Notes: generated by a model not told the origin, from the letters alone. A DNA stretch of 64,000 nt from Enoplolaimus lenunculus (GCA_030248215.1 JASANG010000858.1:39150-103149), one strand, 5' to 3'. Shown: positions 12,657 to 24,314, counted from the first letter of the stretch. A program made the numbers and translations.

Positions 12657-15600
12657 TCACTCATTCATTGATTTTCTTCGTGATTTTTCGAACATTACTT
12701 TCAAATTTGAAACCGGACGTTGGCGTTCAGTTTTCAAATAAAACGACCGTTCAGCAGTTATTGATTTACTTCGTTCAACGGTTGGTTCGGTAGTGGAAAG
12801 ATTTTGATCGCTTGTACTCTGGCATGCTTGAGTAAACGATGAGCTAAGAATCAAGTCTTCAGTGGTCTGGGTTTCTTCCGTTACCATGACAGGGGGTGGC
12901 TCAGTCTGAACTACTCGGTAGGAAATAGGAGCCGGTGGGATTGTCCCGATTTTAGCATCTGTCAGCTTTGGGCCAGGATCTGTTTGAGTCTTTGTTTGGC
13001 GAGTTTCGAGCGTTGGCGTTTGGCATTCTTGGCTAACGCATTCAATGGGTTGTGTTTGACTTTCGGTGTAGACCAGTTGTGGTCCGATGGGTTCTGCTTG
13101 GATGCTTTCGTCTATACAAGCAATTGACTCGGTTTGAAGTTCTTGGACGCAGAATTCTGGCGTTGCCGTTTGGCTGGTTTGCTCGGCCACTTGGATGTCA
13201 ATTTGGCTTCCACGATCTCTGGATTGGTAGAGTCCAACGGTGTCAATTTCGACGTCTCCAGTTGGAATGGGTTCCGTTTGAACGGTGGATTCAGATTGTT
13301 CAACGGATGGAGTTTGCGCATCGGAATCATTCACTGGAACCAGGTCGTCTGTTGTTTGAGTATCTGAAGCAATTTTCCAGCTTTAAATTGTATAGATTCA
13401 TAGAATCAAAATATACTCATTTAAGGTTTAGTTTTTTTGGATCGCCTTTGTATACTTTTAGATGTCTTTGAAATTTCTGAATTTTGCAATACATATTGTG
13501 TCACTGGATGAAGTAGTCTGTTACGGTGCTAGAACTGTAAAACTCTACTTGCACCTTGAAGCAAGTGTTATATTGATAAGAAAATAGCATTTTGAGCGTT
13601 TAACAACGCTAGCTATTATTTCATAGTTTTTTCCGCGTACGAAAAAGCGTTTTGAAAGATGCTGTTTAAAGTCTGAAAAGCGTTTAACATTGCTTTTTAA
13701 TTTTTAACACGATTTCTAACCTATACGATCCAATGATGTCATTTGAAAATATACAGCATACCTTCAGTTGACACTTCTTGTGTTAATGTTTGAGATTCTT
13801 TGTCACAATACGGTACAAATGAGCTGATTTCGCTTTGAAAACCAGATTCTTCGCTTTGCACCGGTTCAGTTTGCACGTCACTGTTCGACTGTGTCGGAAA
13901 TGTTTGCGATTCCACGTCGTGTGTTATGGGCTGCAACAAAACGGAAAAGTTTTAATCCTTTCTCGCATGAATATTTTCTATTTCATCTGAGGTATTCTAT
14001 CAAACTGAACCCAATGAACAAAAGTTTGGAAACTGTTCATTTATGTATTTGTCTATGTCTTTGTCACAAGACCCGAAAAAATTCTGGCTATGCTCCTGGC
14101 TTTTGTAGTCTATAAGAGGAGTGTCCAGTGTTTTAAATATGGGTCGTGTGGCAAAGACGTTAGTGACGTAACCAGGATTTAATTTCGGCAAGACATGACG
14201 TCATGCAAAACTTTGCGACGACCAAGCGGGGCTGGCGATCAAAGTAGTTTGATCTCTAAGGATCCAGTAGATCATTCTAAAAATTGTGAGTGTCTATTTA
14301 TTGTTCCTTCAGAAATTTTCAATTGGTACATCACACCTATCTCTTCTTCGGGCCCGTAACCAAGGGGGCCCCCTCCCTAAAAAGTTTTCAACCTTGCTTG
14401 TAACTCATTGAAAACCCTTCAATGCCCCTCCTGAAAAATTTTTAGAACCCCCTAGCTAGGTGAGCTGGCTACGGACATGCTCCTCTTGTATACATACGTC
14501 TGTGAAGTATACACGTTTCGGCTAACGTCTCTTTATGTGTAACCGCTCACCTTTTTGTTTGACTTTTCTTCGGCTTCTTTGATTCGAGTTTCAATTTGTT
14601 TCTGTAAACTTTCATTGACGGCATCATGTTCGCGTTCGGTTGCAACCGACAGTATCGTAGGCAGACCAGATTTGGTATCGGTTTGCGACAAAACTGCCGG
14701 GATTTCAATGCCTTCAGATTTCGCTTTGTCATGAAATCGCTCCATTGCGTTGTTCATTTTGTCTTTGCTTAAAAAAAATTCATGTTTACTTTTGTTTATA
14801 CTTAATTGTCTGCTGTTGCGTTGTGTTGTAAACTCATTTTCAGACCCACAGAAACACGTTTCGCCCCTGATCTTTACATGGACCCAGGTTTGTAGCCAGG
14901 ATTTCAATTCGAGAGCGCTAAACATGGTGTGGTGTATAAGAAAGTTTTTTAACCCTTAGGATACAGAAACGTATTCTAAAACCTGTTTTGTATCTTCATA
15001 AATTCCCGGATATGATATAGGTATCCGTTTTTAAACGTTTTAAGCCTGACACATATTTTTCAAATTTCGTTTTTCTTGTTCAAACTTACGGCAGTAATTT
15101 CAATAATTTGGACGTTTTATCATTGCTGAACGCGTTCATCATATTCATTGTTGCGTCAATTTCATCACCGCCGATTTGTAAGTTTTTCTGATAGTCTCGA
15201 AGTAGTTTGAGTAACAGTTTGAAGTATAAATCTTCTAATTTTGTCTAAAAAATTTGAAAGATTAAATTTTTATAGTTTTTAACTCTTGTTTAAGTTGCAG
15301 TATTCAACCGGTTTCCCAGCGATTTAGGGTTGATATTTTACTTATATACATATGTATATATAAATATATATCTATATCTATATATATGTGTATATATAAG
15401 TTGAATTGGTCCTTATTGCTATACAATACAGATAACTACTAGTAGAAAATATTTGGTGAAAGGAAATCTTACCTGGACTACACGAATGCACATACTAACC
15501 AAACTCAAACCAACAATAACCAATCCAAACATAATAATCATTAATTTAGGATGATCAGGTACCACATCTCCAAGCCCGATGGTCGAAAGACTGATAACAA

Positions 15601-15899
15601 AGAAATAGACCGAAGTAAAATAGCTCCAACGTGTTTCCCAAATACAGAACACTCCGGCGCACAGAAAAACCCATCCGATTGTCACAAATAGCGCTACCGA
15701 AACCGGAATCGTATCTGGTCCTTGATCCGTATCTTCAGTTTCGCTTTGATCTTCGCCGCCGCTGTCGGTAACGGCATCCTTTGTCGGTTTCTTTTGATCT
15801 TTTAATTCGTCATCCACCGTAGTCAATTCGTCAATTGTTGCAAGCTGAGCTCGTAGTAGAGGTTGTCGCTGTTGCGATTGTTGTTGTTGTTGTTGTCGC

Positions 15900-15936
<37 letters not shown>

Positions 15937-17779
15937 GCTCTTGCTGATGTAGATGCTCGTGTTCCTGTTCAATGTTGCGTTTATTGTCTTCATTTTCTAG
16001 CGATCGTTTATCTTGATGTGTCGCCCAAGTTGTTCGCCGATCTCCAGGTGATTTTTCCTGCAACAACTTTCGCGATTCTTCATCGACATACCGTCTTTCG
16101 CTTGCTGTCGACGATTTCAGTCGCCGTTGTTGCTCCAGCTCACCGAGTTCTACATCGATTTGTCGTTCTAGTCGCCGGATTGCTGCCGCGATTTCAGCCT
16201 CGTTTTCAGGCATATCCATAAATCGGCTACCAGCAGATTCTGATTTGGTTGCGTCGAAAGAAAATTGACGAATTACTGAATTTAAACTGACCGCTTGTTG
16301 AGGAACAACAGTTGAAAGATTGGGATCCGCGAGACCTGGCAAGCGAAGATAGCCTGACCAGGTTCGTACCGGTTGGAGCCGCTGGAAACAACCATGAACG
16401 GAAGCGTCTCCACCACTGCTAGTAGCACTGCTATCCATGATTGAAGCTTGCCGGAGAGTGGATTTTGGAGCTACTTTTCGTTGCCGGACGCACAGTGCAC
16501 GAGAAAGCCGCCGCAACGTGACAAATGGTACCTTCAGATACAGCCATACGGTTGTCACTGTGGTCATTAGTCGATTGATAACAACAAACAAAAAGACTCC
16601 AAGATCGTTCAACGTTGTCAACACAAGCGGAATGCCGATAAGAGCGTAAACGATCGTGGCGATTTGACCGACGACTGTGTTGCATGCGATGTTGCCGTAG
16701 CCTGAAATGAACTTTGGGCATAGTTCAGAATTAAATTTTTTGCTACAGCTTGAACCGAATTTTTTTACCACAGTCGAAAATAAACTTTTTTGCCATACCG
16801 CAGGCCTCGAAGGCTTAAAACGTGAATTTAGGTCTATGTCTAAGCGTACTCCTGATCTTGATGTTAAGCCTAGAAACGTGAGCTTGGTTTCAATCTTAAT
16901 TCTAAGGCTAAGTGAACGCTTAAAGCCTGCGAATTTGCTCGTGACATATTTTATTCCCGACAAAGCATAACTTAAACACGCGTTTATGCAGTTACGAATT
17001 ATATGAATTGCGTTAATAGGCAATAGTAGTTTGAAACGGTTACGGCGTTTACCTATCGTTGTGTACAACGTTCCGCAAAAGTACATTGCACTCCACAAAT
17101 CCCAAATGGTATGTTCTTCAAAGGAATGACCGATTAGTTTAGATTTTTCTATTTCAAACTGTCGGATAATTTTTCTGAGCATCGTTTTGATCGCTTCATT
17201 TCTCAAATCTTCACCAGTTATCAGGATGCTTGCATTCTGGCTTCGAGATTCCAGCGCAGAATGGTTTTCAGCGCGCTCCACAACACTGCCATCTGTATCC
17301 GGGGAAATGCGTGCTCGAAATATTTTGAATATTGCTGATGCGTTCAAACTAACGTTCGCTTCGGGGGCCAGTGAATCTAGTTGATGTAGACCGTCTAAGA
17401 ATTGCCCTATTGCTGTCTCTCGAGCCAAATTGAGTTTCGCCGTAATTCGCTTTCTAGCTGATATATCGCTATTTTGTTCAATTTGTAGAAAAACAGCACC
17501 GCCAACAATAGTATAGCACACAATAATTATTGCCGGAAGCAAATGTTTGATTTTAAGCCTATCGTAGATGTTGCTAGCGCAGTCTGTAATATCGGCACAG
17601 GTAAACTTCCGTTTGTACCAAGGCAACTGAGGACCTTTGGGCACAGGCTCTTGGCCGTGCTCGGCCAAAGCGAGAGCGGTTTCAGTTCTGGATAACGCTT
17701 TTGCTGACGGCACTGTTTTGCCGAAGCTTGTTCGGCTGGCGGCGCGGCGAAACCGAAACGATTCAACAATGACTGACAT
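12657..17779 (-). CDS. Two-pore-domain potassium channel (K2P, TWK-like), 6 exons
   Basis: Exons: 17779-17053, 16701-15473, 15244-15090, 14767-14551, 13930-13762, 13363-12657, all with GT-AG ends and matching phases, about 1067 aa. K2P channels carry background K+ currents as dimers in the plasma membrane. TM1 is at about 79-100. A long extracellular cap loop follows with several N-glycosylation sequons (NVS, NAS, NHS). Pore 1 is TTIGYGN at about 240-246, TM2 about 252-275, TM3 about 575-597, pore 2 TIGLGD at about 616-621 and TM4 about 629-650. The TM2-TM3 cytoplasmic loop is unusually long (about 290 aa), with a Gln-rich run at about 493-519. The tail of about 415 aa is Gln/Thr/Glu-rich with repeated xQT motifs. 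The first intron splits the Gly codon of the first filter, a position I recall as conserved in K2P genes. The exact K2P subfamily is not assignable by eye. Confidence 0.9.
13951..13995. mobile_element. Left-end fragment of the piggyBac-type MITE
   Basis: TCCTTTCTCGCATGAATATT followed by CTATTTCATCTGAG matches the left end of the elements at 25064 and 54147. The rest of the element is not recognisable. It lies in the intron just upstream of K2P exon 5. Confidence 0.5.
14336..14485. repeat. Short dispersed GTAGCC repeat
   Basis: Shares the string order CCTTGCTTGTAACTCATTGAAA, then AATGCCCCTCCTGAAAAATTT, then AGGTGAGCTGGCTACGG with copies at 48629, 50152, 51066 and 57189 (some reversed). The 51066-51223 copy has short inverted ends (GTAGCCAG and TGGCTACGGG), so this is probably a MITE. 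It lies in a K2P intron. Confidence 0.5.
15339..15400. repeat. AT-rich TATATA microsatellite
   Basis: Imperfect TATATA/TATCTA tract just downstream of the K2P exon 2 donor. Similar tracts occur at about 27968-28080, 29923-29968 and 55433-55502. Confidence 0.7.
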
Positions 17780-18288
17780 TTTCGACGGTTAATTACATAG
17801 CTAGCAGAACAAACTTTTTAGTAAAATCTGTAAAATGAAACCATTTCACGCTGTACTTGCATTTTTTCATCAGCCAATGAGAAAGTGGATGTAATAAATT
17901 CATTGAACTTGTATGCTTAATATTTCCATATGTAAACTAAATCCATAGCTTTGATTTTTTTATGAATTATTTGTAACTACAAGTTTCTCGAACGGGATTT
18001 TGGACAAAACTTGCAAGTCAATGTTGCAGCTGCAAGTTCACGCAGCAAAACCTTGCACGTGTGAATAGGGCTTTAGATTTGACATGAAATATTAAATATT
18101 GGTGCGAGAAAACCGATAATGATGTCAGGATAAGTAAATATATATGCCACGAGCATAGTCATAGTCTAAAGGTTCAGACAATAACATATTGACATCTCAG
18201 ACAGTGTAAGAGAGTGGGAAGGGAGAACGCGGGCACACAAAAAGGAGGGACATTTGTTCACAAATGTGCGTGCATTTTAACGTGGATG

Positions 18289-18510
18289 ACCCATTACCCG
18301 AAATATTACATACATACATACATACAACAAGCATTACCCTAAATAACAGATACATACATACATACATAAACACACATAACCCTAAATAACATACACACAT
18401 ACATACATAAACACACATAACCCTAAATAACACATACACACATGCATACATAAACACACATTGCCACTAATAACACATACACACGTACATATATGCACGC
18501 ACACATTACC
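18289..18510. repeat. Minisatellite, unit about 42 bp x5
   Basis: Five diverged units of the form CCCTAAATAACACATACAT followed by ACATACATAAACACACAT. The ACAT-rich parts are themselves a microsatellite. It lies upstream of the K2P start codon (17779, minus) by about 0.5 kb. Confidence 0.7.
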
Positions 18511-18539
18511 TATCATATATATTGCTATCTACAACATTG

Positions 18540-18773
18540 GCTTCCGGCTCCCTGGGGTACTGTCCCTCCAATACTACTTTCGTAAAAAGTAAGCGCAACA
18601 CTGAAAATCAACAAAACCTAACAGATTTTGTTAAAATTAGCAAATTAAACATTCTTTTAACTACCTAATTTCGCCTCCCCTTCGGCTTCACCTCCGGTTT
18701 CGGCAAAATGTGTTGACCTCCTGCTTCGGCCCCGGCTCTGGTACTTTACACCTCCGGCTGCACCCTGCAAAAT
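18540..18773. repeat. Degenerate hAT-type MITE relative
   Basis: Contains CTCCGGTTTCGG, TGTTGACCTCC and CACCTCCGGCTGCACCCTG in the same order as the right part of the intact hAT-type MITE at 61651-62086. Confidence 0.4.
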
Positions 18774-19067
18774 GGGACCCAAAAATTGTTGTCAAAAAGT
18801 TTAACAAATTATGTACCATTCGATGCAGTTTGTAGAGCTGAGTCTAATGGTGTTAAATTTTTTGCAATCAGACGATTGGCTAACGAGTTACTGTCAAATA
18901 ACTGATTTGGCGCGCTGCCGATTTGTCGGACCATATCAGTTATTTGATCATAATTCGTTAACCAATTATCTGATTGCGAAAAATTAACACCATTGGACTC
19001 AGTTTCGCAAGCTGCATCGAAGGAAATATAATTTGTCAAACTTTTTGTCAAAAAATTTTTTGGGTCC
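18774..19067. mobile_element. Long imperfect palindrome (fold-back element)
   Basis: The left arm begins GGGACCCAAAAATTGTTGTC and the right arm ends with its inverse, AAAAAATTTTTTGGGTCC. The arms pair over about 130 bases with scattered mismatches around a centre near 18921. I see no second copy in the window, so it is called a fold-back element from structure only. Confidence 0.6.
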
Positions 19068-19491
19068 ATAGAAGGCGATCCTCGGGACCTTAAAAATCGA
19101 ATTTTTCAAAAATTCAAATTTAGCCGTGGAATGATCAGGGAAGGTCACGAGAAGCTCAAATATGCATATAAAATCGAATTAACTGTATGAATTTCGTCTA
19201 ATTTAATATGCAATAAAAGTGGTTACACGAGTTTAGCGAAACTGCTAAACTACACAGCGGGGGGGGGGGCGCTCAAACTCGTGTGGTGATTTTGGTTTTG
19301 GGGAGATTTTGTATTGCGCATGTGCAGTCAGCACCGCACACTGTTCGAACACATATCAGTTGATTTCAAAGAGATTCTATTATATATTCTATTACCAGTG
19401 GGCTGATCCAGAAATCTAATAGAGGCTGTCATATAAAAATTATAAAATTGAGGCAGAAATATAGTGACGCAGACAGCCGTTCTGAAGCATA

Positions 19492-19926
19492 TACAGTATT
19501 GACCCAAATAAGAGGTTGAGTGGTAATAAGAGGGGGGTTCTCCATTTTGTTTCCGAATCAAAAGGAGTCCGTATCCCTAATAAGAGTCCGTAAGCGGATA
19601 GAGTCCATAAATGTCAATTATCCCTAACTGTAGCGCATAAACGACTCCAGGACCAAATAATTTGAGTTGGAAACTTCAAAGCGTACGTAAATTTTGAAGG
19701 TACATTCCTAAGTATATCGTTGAATTTACGCTCAAGCTATTGACACAAGATAAATAAACCTTTGATTCAACGGATAATTGCAGTACTGGATATATATCGG
19801 TAACGACGGGCGATGGAGAGTGGGTTAAAAATAAATAACAGGCCGTAACCGAATAACAAGGGGGGATACCCTCTGGAGAGGCCGAATAAATATCATTCTC
19901 CCCTCTTATTCGGGTCGCTACAGTAT
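19492..19926. mobile_element. MITE-2 copy, full length
   Basis: A 435-bp element with inverted ends ACAGTATTGACCCAAATAAG and its complement ending TCGGGTCGCTACAGTA. It is the same family as 33156-33600, with the same order of internal blocks (GAGTCCGTATCCCTAATAAG, then TAAAAATAAATAACAG). TA dinucleotides at both edges suggest a Tc1/mariner-type element. Confidence 0.75.
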
Positions 19927-20605
19927 TATTTAATTAAAAATTAATAAGATAACTGAACGGTTTTGACTAAAAAAGTATTTTTACAGAATTAAAACATTGA
20001 TGAAAACCTTAAACCTTATTTTAGTAATAATGTCGTTTATTGAAATTGTCATTTGTTAATGATCCGCCGGTTTTGAAATAATCGAACTTGAATTATCTTA
20101 AATCAAACTCTTTTCGAAAATTCGAACAGAGACAGATTTATACTCTCATAGTAGTGAAGTTCTGTAAAGTGTAGTTTTGTAAAATTTTGAGTTTTTTATT
20201 TGTTTGCGATTTTTGACGTAAACAACCGTTTTTAACATCGGAGGAATAAGTCTTGTTTTGCGCTTGAGGGTTGTGTTTGAAGGACAGTTTTGGCACAAAA
20301 GTCAGATTAAAGATTGATATATTTGATACGTTTACCAACGCAAACCGGGGCACGTCCTGAAAAAATTCAAGGGAGGGATGGCACGTTGAGATCCACGGAT
20401 GTTACGAAATAAAATCGCAATAACGAGCAAATAAAATTGTGATTTGGAGTGAATGGATTTTTGTAAAGTCCTCACGTCAGAACGATACAAATATACATGC
20501 TAGAGTAGCGAGCTTATTTTTGTGAAGAGAAGCTGAATATGGCAAGTACAGCACGAAACAACACTTCGACGCATACACTCGACTGACCGCTCAACTCGAA
20601 GCAAA

Positions 20606-20700
20606 TCTATCTATATTATAAAAGCTGAAACGCCACACATACGTATTTTGAACAGTGTTCCAGCTATTGTAGTGAATGTTTAATAAGTAAACAAGAAACA
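20606..20700. repeat. Dispersed repeat with CTATATTATAAAAGC start
   Basis: TATAAAAGCTGAAACGCC then CACATACGTATTTTGAACAG also occurs at about 27094-27190 with small changes. It resembles a transposon end, possibly of Helitron type, but only one edge is shared. Confidence 0.3.
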
Positions 20701-20988
20701 ACATATATATGCAAATTAGAACATATTGCTTTAAAACTAAATGTTGTTGCACACAATGTAACAAAGAAGTAAAAAGTGAACCGAAATGGAAACTGTCTGG
20801 AGAGGAATGTTTTTGGGTTGCAAATTTGCAACCACTTTGACTGGTAGAAAGGTGTTTACATTTTACAAAAATATCGAAGCGGATTTGTTGCGTAGCAAAC
20901 TAATACCGGGTCTAAACTCTCGTAAACAAAATTGTTTAGTTGTGGGGTTTGAGCCTTGAAACCCCATGGCTGCGCCATGGACCATGCA

Positions 20989-21198
20989 CACTGCAAAAAA
21001 TGGTGAGTCAAATTGACTCTCCCCGAAATAGGCTTTTCCGGACTCACAAAATTCGACTCCGCCAGAGTCAAATTTGACTCACTGAGCGACTCATTAAGTC
21101 GAATTCGACTCCGGCGGAGTCAAATTTTGACTCAGTTTGTGTAGTCCGGAAAAGCCTATTTCGGAGGGAGTCAATTTCACTCACCATTTTTTGCAGTG
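20989..21198. mobile_element. MITE-3 fold-back copy
   Basis: A nearly perfect 210-bp palindrome starting CACTGCAAAAAATGGTGAGTC and ending with its inverse. Related copies are at 30718-30896 and 35871-36090. Only 2-bp flanking duplications are seen (CA here, TA at 35871). Confidence 0.85.
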
Positions 21199-21269
21199 CA
21201 CCGTTGTGTGTTTTACAGTTTTCCAGTTGCCGCGTACAACTGCGAGGTCTATGTATACGTAGTTGAGCG

Positions 21270-21350
21270 GGCGATTGTTTTTTCCGGCGAGACTGCGGAT
21301 TAAAGTAAGCTTAAGCTGTAGACTAATTTTTTTGCTTAGGCTTAAAGCTT
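21270..21350 (-). mobile_element. MITE-1 fragment
   Basis: TTTTTCCGGCGAGACTGCGG, then AAGCTTAAGCTGTAGACT and TTTGCTTAGGCTTAAAGC follow the order of MITE-1 in reverse orientation. Confidence 0.5.
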
Positions 21351-21714
21351 AATTGTACGGTTATGTATATGTTGAAAGTTTGCTCAACAGCAACAACGAA
21401 TTCAGTCAAATAACATAACTGTGTTCGGCTTTTTATAACATTGAATTATCATAATATGGAAATCTTGCAACTGTAAGATATTACGTTTCGAACCAAACTT
21501 CGGCGGGTTTAAAACATAAATCTACCTCGCAAACAATTTTCGCAAAAACGTAGCGACACCTATTTTTGGAAATTTTTTTTTGCATATTTTTCTGAGTTTT
21601 AATCAAGATTTATGCGGGGCGTGACAGTTTCGGCAAAGGTTAAACAGACAATCCTCGGTGAACCGCCACGAAATTAGCATTTGTATATATATACCACCTA
21701 TTTCATGTTACTTT

Positions 21715-21966
21715 GAAACGTAAGCCTAAAACTAAACCTGGGCCTAAGCCTGGTTTGTTTCTCAAACTTCTAGATTGCGCTGCCAACATTGAGAGACCGG
21801 AGCCAAGCTTAAGCCTAAGCCTAAGCGTAAGAATGAAATTATTCATAAGCCTATGCCTAATCCTAAGCCTAAGAATAAGCCAGCAAAAATATTAGCCAAA
21901 ACTTAAGCTTATTCTATTCCAGTCCCACAGAAAACGTTCCGCACCTGATCTTTACATGGGCCATAA
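21715..21966 (+). mobile_element. MITE-1 copy, left end degraded
   Basis: Runs of CCTAAG hexamers, then CCACAGAAAACGTTCCGCACC and the right end GATCTTTACATGGGCC. The left end cannot be bounded. Confidence 0.6.
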
Positions 21967-21971
21967 AGAGT

Positions 21972-22179
21972 ATACTATAGTGACCCGAATAAGAGGGGGA
22001 CTGATATTTATTTGGCCTCTCCAGAGGGTACCCCCCTTGTTATTCGGTTACAGACTGTTATTTATTTTCAACCAACCCTGCGCCACCCTTACTAATATAT
22101 CCGGTATTGCAATTATCCGTTGAATTAAACGGATGGGGACCCCCTCTTATTACCCCCTCTTATTCGGGTCAATACAGTA
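21972..22179. mobile_element. MITE-2 copy, short form (208 bp)
   Basis: Inverted ends TACTATAGTGACCCGAATAAG and CTTATTCGGGTCAATACAGTA. The middle of the family is missing, so this is an internally deleted copy. Confidence 0.75.
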
Positions 22180-22329
22180 CTGTGACCAACTCAGCACAAA
22201 CTGTCAGAGAATAATCCATAATGCCAATCTTCACCAGATGATGGAGTTGCCTCTAACTTTTGCGTCAACCTCCTATACGTAAGTGTTGATTGTAAAACAG
22301 CTCTCACCGTTCTACGGCCATTTTAAAAT

Positions 22330-22575
22330 CAGCCCTTAAGATTTTCTCTAGGCTTAGCGGCATATATATGTTGCTATGACGGGCGTACAGTTTTTGCAAG
22401 GTACTGCAATTTAGTAATCCTAAGCTTTAGACTTTTTACTTTGGTTTAATCTTAGGCTTTGGTTTAACTTGTCATAGGCTTAATACCCTTACGTGGAGGC
22501 TTAGGCTATGATTTTGGCTTATGCTTAGGAATACCACAGTTACGCCGCCCCTCGAAGTAAAGATTGGCCCCCAAA
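22330..22575 (-). mobile_element. MITE-1 copy, degraded
   Basis: Repeated TTAGGCTT-type hexamers, AAGCTTTAGACTTTTT, and an end reading ACGCCGCCCC then AAAGATTGGCCCC, as in other copies. Confidence 0.5.
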
Positions 22576-22579
22576 GTTT

Positions 22580-24200
22580 GTCATGTAATCACAACAATCA
22601 AATGTACAATTCATAGCGTTTTAATTTTTGATCGGGAGCTCGAAATGTGGATGTCCGTCCATCTGTTCTCTTTTCGAACTAGAGTTTTCGGTAGAGCTCA
22701 AAGTATTCTCCTTAGGTGTACATAGGCCGCGCTGCGCTCAAATATTTGTTAGTCCATATCGACTTTGTTCTAGAACATTTTGATCTCTCAAATCAGTAGG
22801 TCAAATTTTTTAGGTTCTTTTCGGTTCCCCTGTTCTTGTTTTCGACCATTTTTAACACCAAAATCAACACTTGTTAATCTTGAAAAACCTTCTTAAAATA
22901 GCCGGCGCATAAAAATTGCTGACAATACAAAACTGACCTTAGCGGGCAGAAACGGTGTTGTTTTTAAAAAAAGGCATGCGACAAACTTGGCGTTGAACAG
23001 CTTATAAATCGGCGCTGAGGCTAAAGGTGAGTCTGTTGGGGCTGGCTCGCATAATTTTAACCAATCTAAACAATGCGACAAAAACAGAGATAAATTGCTA
23101 ACAATTAACGGTGGTGGTGGTAAATGCTGCGAAGGAAATACGTCAAGCGGTGTATGATGACATCAAAATTGAAGAAAATTGTGAGGTTAGAAAAACACTG
23201 CTGTTTAATGTGTGATATAATTTGTTTGCGTTTTGTACGCACTCGTGAAAACAAGGCCGTGTCTGGAGAGTTGCTCGGGCTTGACTCCGAAAACCAGACC
23301 TCGGTAATTTTAGCAAAGGGGTTCATCTAATAAACAAAGTGCCGGAACCCATTCGAATTCCACATACGAGGGTATTCGAGCCGCTTGCCTAAATTAACTT
23401 TGAGGCCTACTTTCTGACATCTCCTAAGGCCATCACAACTTTTGTGAACCAAGTCAACAGTCAAATCGTCCATCGCGAGAGCACCAGTTGAAAGAAATAT
23501 CGCGAGCGAAAAGCCTGACACATGTTTGGGTATTCAAACACCTCTAAAAATTTGCCTTGGGGCGTTTTAGGCTGAAGGTGACGTTTAGGTTTACGGTTTG
23601 GCTTTGTACACCAGCCCAATCCACGTCGACTGCTGTTGTGCTAAATAAATCGTTACTTCAAAATTTTGCAATACTTTTTCATATGTGTAATTTAAAATTG
23701 AGATTAGTTCTGTAAGATGGTTTTTTACAATATTGGTAATTTTAGTAGAGTTTAACCACGGAGATTTGTTTCTGATAAAAATCAGTGTCCGTTTCATTTT
23801 CTATCATAGAAAAGCAATAAATTCTGTTATTTTTATGCTTAAAATTAATTACGAAGTTTGTTGCAAAGCTTAAAAACTTCGGTACATTCGCCATTTATTC
23901 GCTAAAATTTTGAAAAGCCCGTTGAACGCCGCAATTATGTTGATAGAAATATAAATTCCGTTTGCGTTAACTTTTACGATCCGTGTTTACACCCTGGTCA
24001 ATTAAATATTTTAATAAAATTTTTCATTTCACAATTACTGTAATTAATTATACAATAATATAAATTCAGTGTGTTTAATAAGATTCGTTTTGTCCAAACC
24101 TTTTTAAAAATTTAATCTCGTAGCAAGTGTTCAATGTATATACGCATTTTGAGGTCTTTTCGCTAAATGTATTTATAATTTCGCAGCTAAGGTTAATACG
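22580..24200. other. Intergenic region without a recognisable gene
   Basis: Between the K2P gene 5' end and the TRPM 3' end. Short open frames here (for example near 22893-23330) have no splice context or recognisable domain. The block at about 23930-23998 ends TCCGTGTTTACACCCTG, the right end of the hAT-type MITE family seen at 51787-52145. Confidence 0.4.
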
Positions 24201-24209
24201 GTTTAATAA

Positions 24210-24308
24210 GGTCTAGCCTTTGTTTTAAACTTATGTTTCATGGTTGAAACTAGGCTTAGGCTTACGAATATGTTTAGCATAAATACGCTTCTAAAAGCAA
24301 CATTGGCC
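24210..24308 (-). mobile_element. MITE-1 copy in the TRPM 3' untranslated region
   Basis: On the minus strand it starts GGCCAATGTTGCTTTTAGAAG and runs into AATATTCGTAAGCCTAAGCC-like hexamers. Its first base lies 6 nt after the TRPM stop codon, so it forms the start of the 3' untranslated region. Confidence 0.55.
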
Positions 24309-24314
24309 AACTTT

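Noticed and set aside
15835-16221. Plus-strand open frame rich in Val and Ala
   Set aside because: It is the antisense shadow of the polyglutamine loop of the K2P channel.
18197-18457. Tyr/Cys/Val-rich minus-strand protein
   Set aside because: It is the translation of the ACAT-rich minisatellite.
22893-23521. Short genes between the K2P and TRPM genes
   Set aside because: Several frames of 60-75 codons on both strands overlap each other, with no splice signals, no domain and no conserved motif.
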